From the NCBI GenBank assembly GCA_025558095.1, contig JAIVFI010000028.1, forward strand, positions 186,001 to 250,000: 64,000 nt of DNA. The letters run 5' to 3'. A program made the position numbers and the translations under genes. The stretch is from Hyaloraphidium curvatum. Taxonomy: Eukaryota; Monoblepharomycota; Hyaloraphidiomycetes; Hyaloraphidiales; Hyaloraphidiaceae. This document shows, piece after piece, positions 1 to 9,152 of the stretch. The notes under the pieces are model-generated. The model worked only from the letters and a program-made list of their open reading frames with translations. It was not told the origin of the DNA and did no database searches. Position 1 is the stretch's first letter; every line of letters starts with the position of its first letter.

Positions 1-1
1 G

Positions 2-406
2 GTGGGAATGAGGTCGCGGGAACTGGAAGTGCTCGACAGTCCGTGGTCCTTCGTCGCGAGGCTCGCGTGACGACTCCTCGCCATCACTATCTGAGTTCTC
101 AGATGAAGATGCCGTCGCATCGGCAATACAAGGAACCTCGATCTCGAACTCGTCACAATCAGCGAAGAACCAGACTTCCTCGGAAGCAGCCGCGTTGGGA
201 CCCTCAGATCGCGGCGCATTGTCCGGAAAGAGAGCGAAGAACGCGTTGATATCGTTCGTTAGTGTCTGCACGGTGGCCTCCAGCTTGGAGTGAACGTTGT
301 GTGACGACGCGGCCGCAGCAGCAGCGCGCCGGCGCCGCGCTTCATCATAGCGAGGTGTCTCCCGGAACGCGAAACTCCCAGTCGGATCGCGGCGGCAGCT
401 CCGCGT
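2..406 (-). CDS. Partial hypothetical acidic protein (left edge)
   Basis: The minus-strand frame stays open for about 135 codons from an in-frame TAG at 407-409 to the window edge. Its composition looks like protein: an Ala run, then a stretch ending in NDINAFFALFPD, then a Ser/Glu/Asp-rich region with SSSENSDSDGEESS. The plus-strand ORF opposite is Arg-rich, as expected of an antisense shadow. No in-frame Met was found, so a start exon or splice is missing. The 5' side faces the CoA-transferase start at 460, so the two would share a short divergent promoter. No domain is recognised. It could be the 5' part of a longer gene to the left, or a chance open frame in GC-rich DNA. Confidence 0.35.
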
Positions 407-459
407 CTATCGAGGTTCCTTTCCGGACACATTTGAGCGGTCAGGAACCAGGGCCAGCC

Positions 460-2650
460 ATGCCCCAGGGAACCGCCGTCGCCACCGAAGTGGCCCCGCC
501 CACGATTGGAAAGAAGCCTGCCAAGTACAAAGGCCATCCGTTCCCGAAGCTGCAGGCTCCCACGAGCCGGCCGCCGGAGCACGTCATCGAGGTCCGCGGG
601 GCGCCATCGGTCCGGGCCGAGGCGCGCAAGGCCGCCGCCCTGATTCTGAAGGAGCTTGGCTTCACGGACGTTGACACCCCCGGATCCGAGACTGCGCAAT
701 TGCTGCAGGCTGTGAAGCTGGAGGGGAACGATGTGCCGTACTTTCCGTCGGTGGTCAAGCTCACCGAGGGGATCTCTGGCGTTCACATCGCCCTCTCCGT
801 GGTGGCCAACAAGCTCACCAAGATGAAGATGGGAAAGTGGGTTCCAGGCAGGGACACTGTCTCCATATGGAAGACCTTATGCTCTCGATTCCTTGTTCGA
901 TTAGGTACCAAGACGTCTCTTTGAACACCGACCACGCGTTCCAGACCCTGAACTCTCAGTATGCCATCACCGTCAAAGGAATCGGCGGCATCAACCAGCT
1001 CATTACCTGCATTGAAGACGACGATGAGCTGCGCCCGCCGGACTACCACTTCAGGTGCGATTTACGACACAGCGTCTCTGATTCGAGGCTAATTTCCTCG
1101 TGCCAGGTACCTGTGGGGCAACATCTTCTCGACCAAGGACAACAATTTCATCTTCTTGAGCGCCAAGTTCGACAAGCCGGAGAAGCTGCTCGCCTCGACC
1201 GGCTTCGAGAAGGAGGAGATCAAGGAGCTCCTCCGCAGCGACGGCAAGATCATCCTGGACCCCAAGAAGCTCCTGGACGCCGTCGAGAAGAAGATTTCCA
1301 CGACGTGGAATGCGCTCGACATCGAGGATGCCATGACCAAGAAGCACCACTGCGCCGTGGTGCCCATGACCACCGAGGAATTCATGAAATCCGAGCAAGG
1401 CCGCGCTCTGTCCTCCAAGCCCGCCGTCGAGATCGACCCCATCCCGCACCCCGACATCACCCGCAACTGGCCCGCCGCCGGCCTACCCGACGTCCCCCAG
1501 ACCAGCCCGCCCCGCCTACTCCTCGGCGTCAAGATCATCGAGCTCACCCGGGTGCTCGCCGGGCCACGCGTCGGCACCTGCCTTGCCAGCTACGGGACCA
1601 CCAACACCAAGGTCTCCAGCGCCGACCTCGAGGACTTCCCGCACCTCGTTTACGACACCAACGTCGGCAAGCGCAGCATCTTCTTGGACCTCAAGAGCAA
1701 GGAGGGCAAGGCCAAGATGAGGGAGCTCGTTTCGCAGGCCGACATGATCATTTCCAAGTGGGTTCTTGTACTCGTTTTCTTTGGGGCACGCCGTGTCTGA
1801 CTTTGCGACCTGCTCGCAGCTACGCGTGGGGTGCCCTCGACCGCCTCGGTTTCGGCCCGCGCCAGTGCGCCGAGATCATCAAGGACCGCAACCGCGGCAT
1901 CATCTACGTCGAGACCAACGCCTTCGGCTTCCACGGACCCCAGGCCAAGAACCCCGGCTTCGACAAGCTGGCGCAGATGATCACCGGCGTGTGCTACGAG
2001 CAGGTGCAAACGATTGGCTACGGCTCGCACAACTGCGTGGACTGACTCGTCGATCGTCAGGGCAAGTACACCCTCTACGACCCCGCTCCGTCCAAGGTCA
2101 TCCCGACCAGCGTGCCAATGCCCTTCTGCGACATGACCACGGGCCACTTAGGCGCCCTGGGCGGCATGACGGCTCTGTACCGCCGCGCCGTCCACGGCGG
2201 CTCGTACCTCGTCCGCGCCAGCCTCACGCAGACGGCCATGTGGTACCAGCGCCTGGGCTACTACGCTCCCGAGGTCAGCCGGCAGCTCATGGCCGGCTAC
2301 CCGAAGCAGGAGGTCGACCCGCCGCTGTTCCCGCCGCGGATCGACAGCTTCCTCGCTTCGGAGATACTGCCCGTTTACAGGCCCGACGTGTACGAGGACA
2401 GGTTCTTCTTCACGAGCAGGGGGCCGTTCGGCGAGATCAGGACCGTGCGGCCGCCCGTCAAGATGTCGCTCACGCCGCTGCGCTACGTTCTTCCGGCGAG
2501 ACCCATCGGGTTCGATCCGGAGCAGAAGTTTTACACGGTGCGTGGACCGCCGAGCTCCTTTGCCCCTGCTGATCGGTTGCTGTTTCTTAGGAGGACGAGA
2601 AGATCGGCGCCGACATCGCCATCGAGGATTCCTCGAAGCCGCGGCTCTGA
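460..2650 (+). CDS. CaiB/BaiF-type class III CoA-transferase, two-domain form
   Basis: Class III CoA-transferases move CoA between carboxylic acids through an aspartyl intermediate. Six exons (460-836, 905-1054, 1107-1757, 1820-2003, 2061-2537, 2591-2650) give 632 residues exactly in frame. Two family domains are seen in series. The first ends in a region like GVHIALSVVANKL and lacks the usual catalytic Asp (VKLTEG where VADxTxG is expected). The second opens with GVKIIELTRVLAGPRVG, passes RSIFLDLKS, and keeps the likely nucleophile in PFCDMTTGHLGALGG. Start: ATG at 460 is chosen because the upstream in-frame sequence (262-459) is Arg/Ser-rich and not family-like. The intron at 2004-2060 has a GGACTGAC branch-like site; a 24-nt intron inside it was rejected. 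Substrate unknown; the family includes formyl-CoA, carnitine and methylacyl-CoA enzymes. Confidence 0.85.
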
Positions 2651-2651
2651 G

Positions 2652-2676
2652 CAAAACCCGTGTGTACACGGTTTTG
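2652..2676. repeat. Hairpin just after the CoA-transferase stop codon
   Basis: CAAAACC at 2652-2658 pairs with GGTTTTG at 2670-2676. After one unpaired C, GTGT pairs with ACAC around a two-base loop. It begins two bases after the TGA, so it would lie at the start of the 3' UTR. It could be an mRNA processing or stability element; function is unproven. Confidence 0.5.
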
Positions 2677-2832
2677 GAAAGTGGTTCGAATTCAGTCGTT
2701 CTTGGTCAACGCGTGCTCTCCCTTCTCTTCATTGTTCATTTTGCCACGGGGAATCTTTACATAGGGTATTGCAGAACTGGAATCGGCAACGCACACCCGA
2801 CAAACGCCCTCGAAACAGACCGGAAGTGGTAT

Positions 2833-4836
2833 CTACACGAGCAGAAGCCCCGCGATCGCGGCGACCGCGTGCAGCGCGAAGATCGCGGCTGCCGTCCGGC
2901 CCCCGGACGAGGGCACCGAGAACGTGGTGCTGCTCCTCGTCGACGTGGCCCGCGTCGTCGCCTCGGGCGCCGCCGACGCCGTGGTGGTTGCCGCGGGCGC
3001 CGCCGACGTCGCCGCCACAGTCGTCGCCGCCGCAGTCGTCGCCGCCGCCGTCGCGCTGGACCCTGCGGTCCGCGTGGCGGGCACGATCATGCTCCCGATC
3101 GCGTCCGTCGCCGACCTCGTCCGCGTGCTCTTGACCGACAGCGGCGCATCGCACTGCGCGTCCGACGGGAACTGCGGCGACGTGTCCATGGTCCTCGAGT
3201 CGTCCCACAGCGGCTTCTCGTACTCGTAGTACTGCTGCAGGCCGGCGTCCTTGCCACCGTAGGCGGGGAGCAGCAGCTCCTCCTTGGTCCTGGCCATCTG
3301 GCCGTCCATGGTGCCGACGGCGTACATGTTGAAGGTCGAGTCGACGCGGAGGCCGGAGCTGGTGTCGTCGGCGGTGGATCCGAAGCGGGAGCACCAGCGG
3401 GGCATGCCCTTGGGTACGTTGGTCCTGGATGGGGGCGGTCGTCAACTTGCAGCAAAAGCGGAGCCAGAGGCGATCTGCCCACCAGTCAAAGAGGCCGTCG
3501 TCCAGGGTGTGTACCACCTCGCACAGCAGCCAATCGCTGCCACCGAGCGGGGCCGAGTTGTAGTACAGCCGGATGGTGCCGTCGGGGTTGGTCTTGTTTA
3601 GCCCGTCGGGGTCCGTCCAGTAGGTCGCCCAGTTGGGGCCGACCTGCGTGGCCGCGAAGAAGACGTGCTCCTTGTAGGTCTGCAGGTCGGTCGGGTACTC
3701 GTCGCCCGTGCCGCCGTAGATCTTGGCCCAGGCGACGCTGCCGTCCTGCGGGTCGAGCTGCGCGAGGAAGATGTCCTGCCCACCGTGGTTGCGGTTGCCC
3801 TCGTCGCCGAAGGATCCCTTGGTCGCGCCGATGACGTAGAGGCGCTCCCGCCAGGGCTCGTAGGCGACCGAGATGGCCTCCTCGTCCGCGCCGGGGTCTC
3901 CGAGCTGGCGGACCCAGGCGATGTTGCCGTTGCCATCGAGCTTGGCGACAAAGGCGTCCGCGCTCGTTTTCGGCGCGCCGTTGGGGTCGTCGAAGGAGCC
4001 GAACGTGTTGCCGGCAACGAAGACGTTGCCTGCCAAGAGAAGCGACGAGTGAGCGGGCGAAAGAGGCGGCACGGAGCGGGCAACCCACCGTGCATGTCGA
4101 ACGCGATGGAGGATGATGTCGGCCTCACGCGCTCGTCCGCGGCGGTGCCGACGCCGCGGCACCACTTGTACGACAGGTCGTCGGGCGACATGCGGCACAC
4201 AAACACGTCCAGGCCGCCTTTGCCGCGCCAGCAGGAGCCGCCGTCGGGGGTCGCCAGGCCGTTCCAGTGGCCCGAGATGAAGAGGTCACCGTTCACGGGG
4301 TTGACCTTTGCGGCGCCGGGCAGTATGGAGTAGTCTGAGCCGTTGCCGATGAAGCGGGTGCCGTTGCGGCGGCCGTTTGCGGCGTCCAGCTTGAGCACGT
4401 ACGGCTGGGCGCCGGCGGGCCGCTGCGCGAAGGCGAGCACGAACACGCTCATGCCGTACGCGTCGGTGGCGACGGACACGGCGGCGTCGTCGACGGGCGA
4501 GCCGAGCGCGGCGCGCCACACGGTGGTGCCGTTGGCGGCCGTCACGCGGTGCACGAAGAGGTCGCTGCCGCCGCACGCGCGCGGCGTGCCGGGCGCCGCC
4601 GCGAAGCCCGCGCAGGCGCCGCCGGCGTAGGCCGCCGCGCCGGCCGAGTGGCCGACAATCACGGCGTGCGCGCCGAGGGCGTCGCTGTCGGCCGGCAGCA
4701 GCTCGATGGCCGAGGCGTAGTCGTCCGACGGCGACCCCCAGCTGCGCTCGTACCCCGGGATGTACGCCGCCGAAGGCCCCGCCGCAAGAAGCGCCGAGGC
4801 GCCGAGCACCAGCGCGGCGCGAACGGGGCCTCTCAT
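2833..4836 (-). CDS. Secreted beta-propeller protein with Ser/Thr/Ala stalk and GPI-like tail
   Basis: Three exons (4836-4089, 4029-3483, 3424-2833; introns 59 and 58 nt) give 628 residues exactly in frame. A signal peptide follows the start (MRGPVRAALVLGASALLAAG). The body repeats a pattern of the type GNGNIAWVRQLG, DIFLAQLDPQDGSVAW, and G-D-x-[YF] turns, as in SBBP-type seven-bladed propellers. Near the C terminus a long Ala/Thr/Ser-rich stalk leads to a hydrophobic tail (AAAIFALHAVAAIAGLLLV), typical of a GPI-anchor signal. NGT and NKT sequons fit an extracellular glycoprotein. It is probably a cell-surface or wall protein. No catalytic motif is seen and the ligand is unknown. The ORF upstream of the signal peptide (to 5010) is unlikely to be translated. 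Confidence 0.7.
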
Positions 4837-5168
4837 GGCCGGACGAGCTGGTTTTGCGTTTGTTTGGTGGACCCACTTGGGGTTGGGCGTATATGTGGCG
4901 GAGCCTGGCCCCGGGTGAGGACCACCCACCGCCAAAACTTCGCCGCCGTCAGCATAATGCGTTTGTTTCTCACGTTCTGCAGGGTCCGCGGTTGGAGATT
5001 CGCTTTGCATGCTCTCAAAAGCCGCTCCGAAACTCGGTTTCGGCTGGCCGGCACGGGTTGCATGGACCGACTTCCACTGTTTGCCCGCGACCTTTGCGCG
5101 TGTCGCTTCTATTAGAGTTCGATGGAATGCTCAATGCTGGGACGAGACGAGATTTTCAACTCGCCACG
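4837..5168. other. Intergenic region between two minus-strand loci
   Basis: About 330 bp upstream of the propeller gene and downstream of the MYND remnant. It should hold the propeller gene's promoter. No coding frame, repeat or RNA gene was recognised. Confidence 0.5.
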
Positions 5169-5949
5169 TCACTTGTCCGCCTTAGACCCGCACAGCAGCC
5201 TGTGCTCCGGCCCATGGGCCTTCTGGGCGGCACGCGGGCGAGCAGTAGCGCACCGACTTGCACCTCCCGCAGCGCTGCATCCCGCGACTCTTGTGCGTGG
5301 GGAACGACCAGCAAGCTGCGCAGAAGCTCCCTTCGGCCAAGCTGGCGCCACCGCCGAGCTTCCTGGCCTCGGCCGCCGCGCGCTTGCGGCAGGCCTGCTC
5401 TTCGCAGTGCGGAAACACGTCCGCGACCCAACCCCCCAGGGGCCCTGGATTCGGAGCCTCGGCAATGTAAGCACAGTACGAGTTGGAGCTCTTGCCGCAC
5501 GTGATGCAGTACCAATCGGTGGGTTTGCCGCCGAACGCCGGATCCAGGAGCTCCGCAAGACCTGCTTGACGCAGCCCTGCACCTTCTCCGGAAGGTCACC
5601 GTTTTCCCCCTTGAAGAAGGAGGGGGCATCCGGATGGTGCGCGATCGAGGGTGGTCCGTCCGCAGAGCGACGGCGATCTCCACGGAGCGATCGCGGTCCG
5701 TCGGATGGAAGGCGACCACGCGGGCCAACGCCTCCGCTTCCGGCAGCTCCGTCCCGGCGCAGGCCGACCTCGCGCACCGCAGACGACGACCACCGCGATC
5801 TTGTCGGTGTCGGCGCCGGGCGGCGGGGGGATGGTCGCGGCCGAAATCGCCGCGTCGACGAAGCCGTCCCCGCCGCAAGCCCAGCACTTCCAAGCGCGGG
5901 AAGCCAGCATGTCCGATTTCCAGGCAGCGACGTCCGGGAGAGCGCGCAT
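5169..5949 (-). pseudogene. Decayed MYND zinc-finger gene
   Basis: It is a paralogue of the intact MYND gene at 47557-48434, but its pieces lie in different frames. One frame has the start and SRAWKCWACGGDGFVD (matching SRSWKCGYCGAQSVGK). A second has ALARVVAFHPTDRDRSVEI. A third has FFKGENGDLPEKVQGCVKQV. The first frame returns with DWYCITCGKSS, VFPHCEEQACRK and the MYND core MQRCGRCKSVRYCSPAC. The closing His-Cys (QKAHGPEHRLLCG) needs another shift, ending at 5169. No GT-AG intron of normal size repairs these junctions, unlike the paralogue, whose single 56-nt intron restores the frame. Decay is the likeliest reading; several indel errors in the sequence are the alternative. MYND fingers bind proline-rich partner peptides. 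Confidence 0.6.
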
Positions 5950-6089
5950 GCACTATGGAGTTGTAGTTCGGGAGGAGGATCATGAGGGTGACACCGAGCT
6001 CCGCGGTCTTCGGCGGCCCAGGTTGGTATGGGCGTTCGTTCCTCTAGCAAGTCCATCTGCTCTACATCTATCGAATATCCTTGTAGTTC

Positions 6090-7221
6090 TCATAGCTTCG
6101 CCCGCTTCCCCTTCCAGATCGCCTCCAGCTCCCGGCCCATCGCTGCCGGCATCTCCGGGCCGAGCACCAGTCGCGTCTGCCTCATGAAAGCGACCAGCTC
6201 CCCGTTGGGCAGGTACAGCCGGGCCTCGGAGTAGGCGACGCTGGGGGTCTCCTTGGGCCAGCTGCCGCCCTCGACCGCGTCCCGGGGCATGTCCTCCGCT
6301 GGCATGTCCGAAATCATGAACATGTGCCGGGTGCCGGCGGGGATCGGCTTGTAGAATTGGAACGAGATCGAGGTGGTCACGGAGGGGATGTTGGGCCCGA
6401 GGGCCATGTGGAGGATCGTCGAGAGCGGGAAGTGGTCCGCGCAAAAGGCGGCGTAGGTCTCGTCGACGCCCTTGCCGTCCGGGTGTTCGATCAGCCTCGG
6501 CATGGCGTCGACAGCCTCCCAGCTCTCCCGCCGGACCGCTTCCGGGCCCTGGGCTATGACGCCGCGGATGTACTCGACCGCCTCCTTGGAGTGCGTGAGC
6601 CTCATGTACCTCGCGCTGTTTCGAAAGTCAGCAACACAAGTTCGACCACCCAAGAACGTTCACCGACCCTTGCCAATCCCTCGGTTTCGGCAGCCCCAGC
6701 GCCTTGGAAGTGACGTGGGACGACGACCCGACCCCCGCATCGTAGCTGACCAGCGACGGCGCCGCGCTCGTCGACGGCTCCAATCCATAGCGACCGATCA
6801 GCCGCGGCGCGACGCCGCCCAGCGGAGAAGGCTGCACCAAATGCCCACACGATGCCTGCGCCAGCAGAGCCACCGTATTCTTCGCCACGATCGTCGCGTC
6901 CATCCTGATAAAGAGCAACCGCCGCGACGCCCGCAGGATCGTCACATTAATGTCCACGTCCCCCGGCGGCACCGCGACCATCACGTCCAGCTGCATGCTC
7001 ATTAGATGGGGGTACCCGCGACCGTTGGCGACCTTGAGCGCCGCCCGCGTGGCCAGGGCCAGGAGGAAGCCGCCGTACATGCCGTTGTTCTGGCCGATGA
7101 GTTCGCGGGGGGCCACGGCGCGGAAGGCGAGCGAATCGCCATCGTTCGGGCCGAGCGGGCGCAGCTCGAATAGCTCGTCGAACGTCCGCGGCGGGGCGGA
7201 AGCGTCCTGGACGGACTCCAT
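6090..7221 (-). CDS. Hotdog-fold acyl-CoA thioesterase-like protein
   Basis: Two exons (7221-6668, 6615-6090; intron 52 nt) give 359 residues. The N-terminal half has the hotdog pattern: a GG-containing helix (LIGQNNGMYGGFLLALATRA), then LMSMQLDVMVAVPPGDVDI and a strand set ending ALLAQASCG. The second half repeats it (STILHMALGPNIPSVTTSIS, then VAYSEARLYLPNGELVAFM), giving the double-hotdog layout of TesB/4HBT_3 thioesterases that hydrolyse acyl-CoA to free acid. The gene is head-to-head with the PLP enzyme at 7363, with 141 bp between start codons. Exact chain-length preference cannot be told. A non-thioesterase hotdog dehydratase is less likely. Confidence 0.75.
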
Positions 7222-7362
7222 TGGCGGGAAAGAGCTTTGTGACGGGTAAACAATGGGCCGCTACGACGAAGCGCGCGCGTTCCTGCCCCGGCTTCCCGAG
7301 CTTGGAGCCGCAGGGAAAGCTCCTCCGCCTCTACATCGAAACGAAAAAGACGCGACGGAAAG

Positions 7363-8448
7363 ATGGCCGGAGACGATTCCCCCCTTCCGAGCCCCCGACT
7401 TCACCCGCCTCCCTTGGCTCGCTCCATCGTCGAGGCTATCGGCAACACCCCCCTCGTCGAGCTCTCCCGCCTCCCCGTCGCGCTCCCTGAGCTTCTTTTC
7501 GTCACCCCCTCCGGCGCCCGCATCCCCCCCACGCGCTTCCGCTTGCTGGCCAAGCTCGAGTACCTCCAGCCTGGGGGATCGAAGAAGGACCGAGTCGCGC
7601 TGCACCTCTTGCTGACGTCGCGCCGCTCGGGCGCCCTGAAACCCGGCCAACCCGTGATCGAGCTGACGAGCGGCAACACCGGCACCGGCCTCGCAATCGC
7701 CTGCCCCGCGCTGGGGCACCCGTTCACGGCCGTCATGAGCGAGGGCAACTCTGCCGAAAGGGCGAGGATGATGCGCGCGCTGGGGGCCGAGGTGGTGCTG
7801 GTCCCGCAAGCGCCCGGCGGGGTGAAGGGCAAGGTTTCCGGCAGGGATCTGGAGCTGGTGGAGGCAAGGGCGAGGGAGCTCGTCGCGGAGAGGGGCGCGT
7901 TCAGGGCGGACCAGTTCTCGCTCCCGGGGAGTTCCGAGGCCCACTATGTCGGCACGGGCCCCGAGATTTTGGAGCAGGCGGGGAGCGTGGACGTGTTCGC
8001 CGATTTCGTCGGGACGGGTGGATCCTTTGCGGGGGCGGCGAGGTGCTTCAAGGAGCGCGACCCGTTGTGCTTCTGCGCCGTCGCGGAACCCGAGCATTCC
8101 CGCGTGCTGGCGGGCATGCCGACCAGCGGCGACGGGGGCCACAAGGTCCAGGGAGGCGGCTACAGCTTCCCGGATTTAAAGCTGCTGGACAAGTCGCTCG
8201 CGGACGCGTTTGTAGGCGTGTCGGACGACGAAGCCGTCGCGTGCGCGCGGGCGCTGGCGACGGAGGAGGGCATTTTCGCCGGATTCAGCGCGGGGGCGAA
8301 CCTGGCCGCTGCTGCCAAGGCGCTCGGCCTGTGGTGGGAGCGGGAGGAGCGCGCAGGACGTCTGGACGGCGGCAAGGTGCCCACTGTCGTCTTTCTCGCG
8401 TGCGACACGGGGCTCAAGTACGTCTCGACGGATCTGTGGCCGAATTGA
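7363..8448 (+). CDS. Cysteine-synthase-like PLP enzyme
   Basis: A single exon of 361 residues in the fold-type II PLP family (O-acetylserine sulfhydrylase / cystathionine beta-synthase). Motifs in order: GNTPLVELSRL, the Schiff-base Lys in PGGSKKDR, the substrate loop TSGNTGTGLA, the phosphate-binding GTGGSFAGA, and the late GIFAGFSAGANLAAA. Length is slightly above the 310-340 of bacterial enzymes because of an insert after LSRLPVALPEL. The usual enzyme makes cysteine from O-acetylserine and sulfide; desulfurase or other beta-replacement roles are possible. It has no intron whereas several neighbours do, which permits (does not prove) bacterial origin. Confidence 0.8.
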   Translation: MAGDDSPLPSPRLHPPPLARSIVEAIGNTPLVELSRLPVALPELLFVTPSGARIPPTRFRLLAKLEYLQPGGSKKDRVALHLLLTSRRSGALKPGQPVIELTSGNTGTGLAIACPALGHPFTAVMSEGNSAERARMMRALGAEVVLVPQAPGGVKGKVSGRDLELVEARARELVAERGAFRADQFSLPGSSEAHYVGTGPEILEQAGSVDVFADFVGTGGSFAGAARCFKERDPLCFCAVAEPEHSRVLAGMPTSGDGGHKVQGGGYSFPDLKLLDKSLADAFVGVSDDEAVACARALATEEGIFAGFSAGANLAAAAKALGLWWEREERAGRLDGGKVPTVVFLACDTGLKYVSTDLWPN

Positions 8449-8462
8449 AGTTGGACACCGTC

Positions 8463-8996
8463 CTACTGCTGCTTCCTGCCATCGGGTCCGCTTTCCGCCC
8501 CTGTCCCAGCTCTTCGCCCCGTCTTCATGGCCGCCAGGATCTCATCCGCGTCCAGGAACCTCGCCAGAACATGCTGTGTCGGGAGAAGGCAGGCTTCCTC
8601 TTCCGCGATATCAGGAGCGGAAGTCCCCGCCACGTCCCGATGGAGTTCTTTCGTTCCCCAAAAGGTGTAGCGTGTCCGCGCAACCGCCGAATAGACGGCC
8701 TCGCGCACCGGCCGCGGGAAGCACAGTCCCGCCCTCCCCAGCGCGGGCCACCACCCCGACAGCCCGCAGGCCACCCTGAGCGCCGCATCCGAGCCCCGCC
8801 ACGCGTCCCCGCGCTCGTCGATCAGCAGGATCGACGTGAGCACGTCGTCCTTGGTCAGCCCGCAGCTTTCGAGGAGCGGCTCCGCCGCGCGGGATTGGAG
8901 GGCCGCGAACCGGAATCGGCCGGGCGCCGGGTCGCGGGCCACCACGAAGCGGACGACGGCATCGCAGAGGTTGCAGACGCCGTCGAAAATCAGCAC
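8463..8996 (-). CDS. DCC-family (DUF393) thiol-redox protein, start unresolved
   Basis: The family signature appears at once as DGVCNLCDAVVRFVVARD, with the redox-type CNLC motif, then RFAALQS and the ILLIDERGDAWRGSDA block typical of DUF393 proteins. At 177 residues it matches the usual 130-200. The open frame continues upstream of 8996 with plausible sequence (SAPTTADGEAAHPVLIF) to a stop near 9086 but without an ATG, so the true start lies in a missed exon or across a frameshift; 8996 marks only the beginning of the safe part. The gene is divergent from the membrane-protein gene at 9153. The biochemical role of the family is not established. Confidence 0.7.
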   Translation of the reverse strand: MLIFDGVCNLCDAVVRFVVARDPAPGRFRFAALQSRAAEPLLESCGLTKDDVLTSILLIDERGDAWRGSDAALRVACGLSGWWPALGRAGLCFPRPVREAVYSAVARTRYTFWGTKELHRDVAGTSAPDIAEEEACLLPTQHVLARFLDADEILAAMKTGRRAGTGAESGPDGRKQQ

Positions 8997-9152
8997 CGGA
9001 TGGGCTGCTTCGCCGTCTGCCGTGGTCGGCGCGGAGAGCTCGATCGCGCCGAGTGTGCGCGATTCGCCGCCGTCGTCCCGCCGCGCTGTCCCCCATTACA
9101 AACACAAGCCGAGGCGCGTGTGCTTCCCGGTTCTTTTGTCGAAGACGCGACG

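Noticed and set aside
2037-2060. 24-nt intron in the first CoA-transferase gene
   Set aside because: A 57-nt intron (2004-2060) with a normal donor and branch site gives the family sequence.
8043-9152. Upstream extension of the membrane-protein ORF
   Set aside because: It overlaps the PLP enzyme and the DCC gene in other frames and has shadow composition; ATG 9153 starts protein-like sequence.
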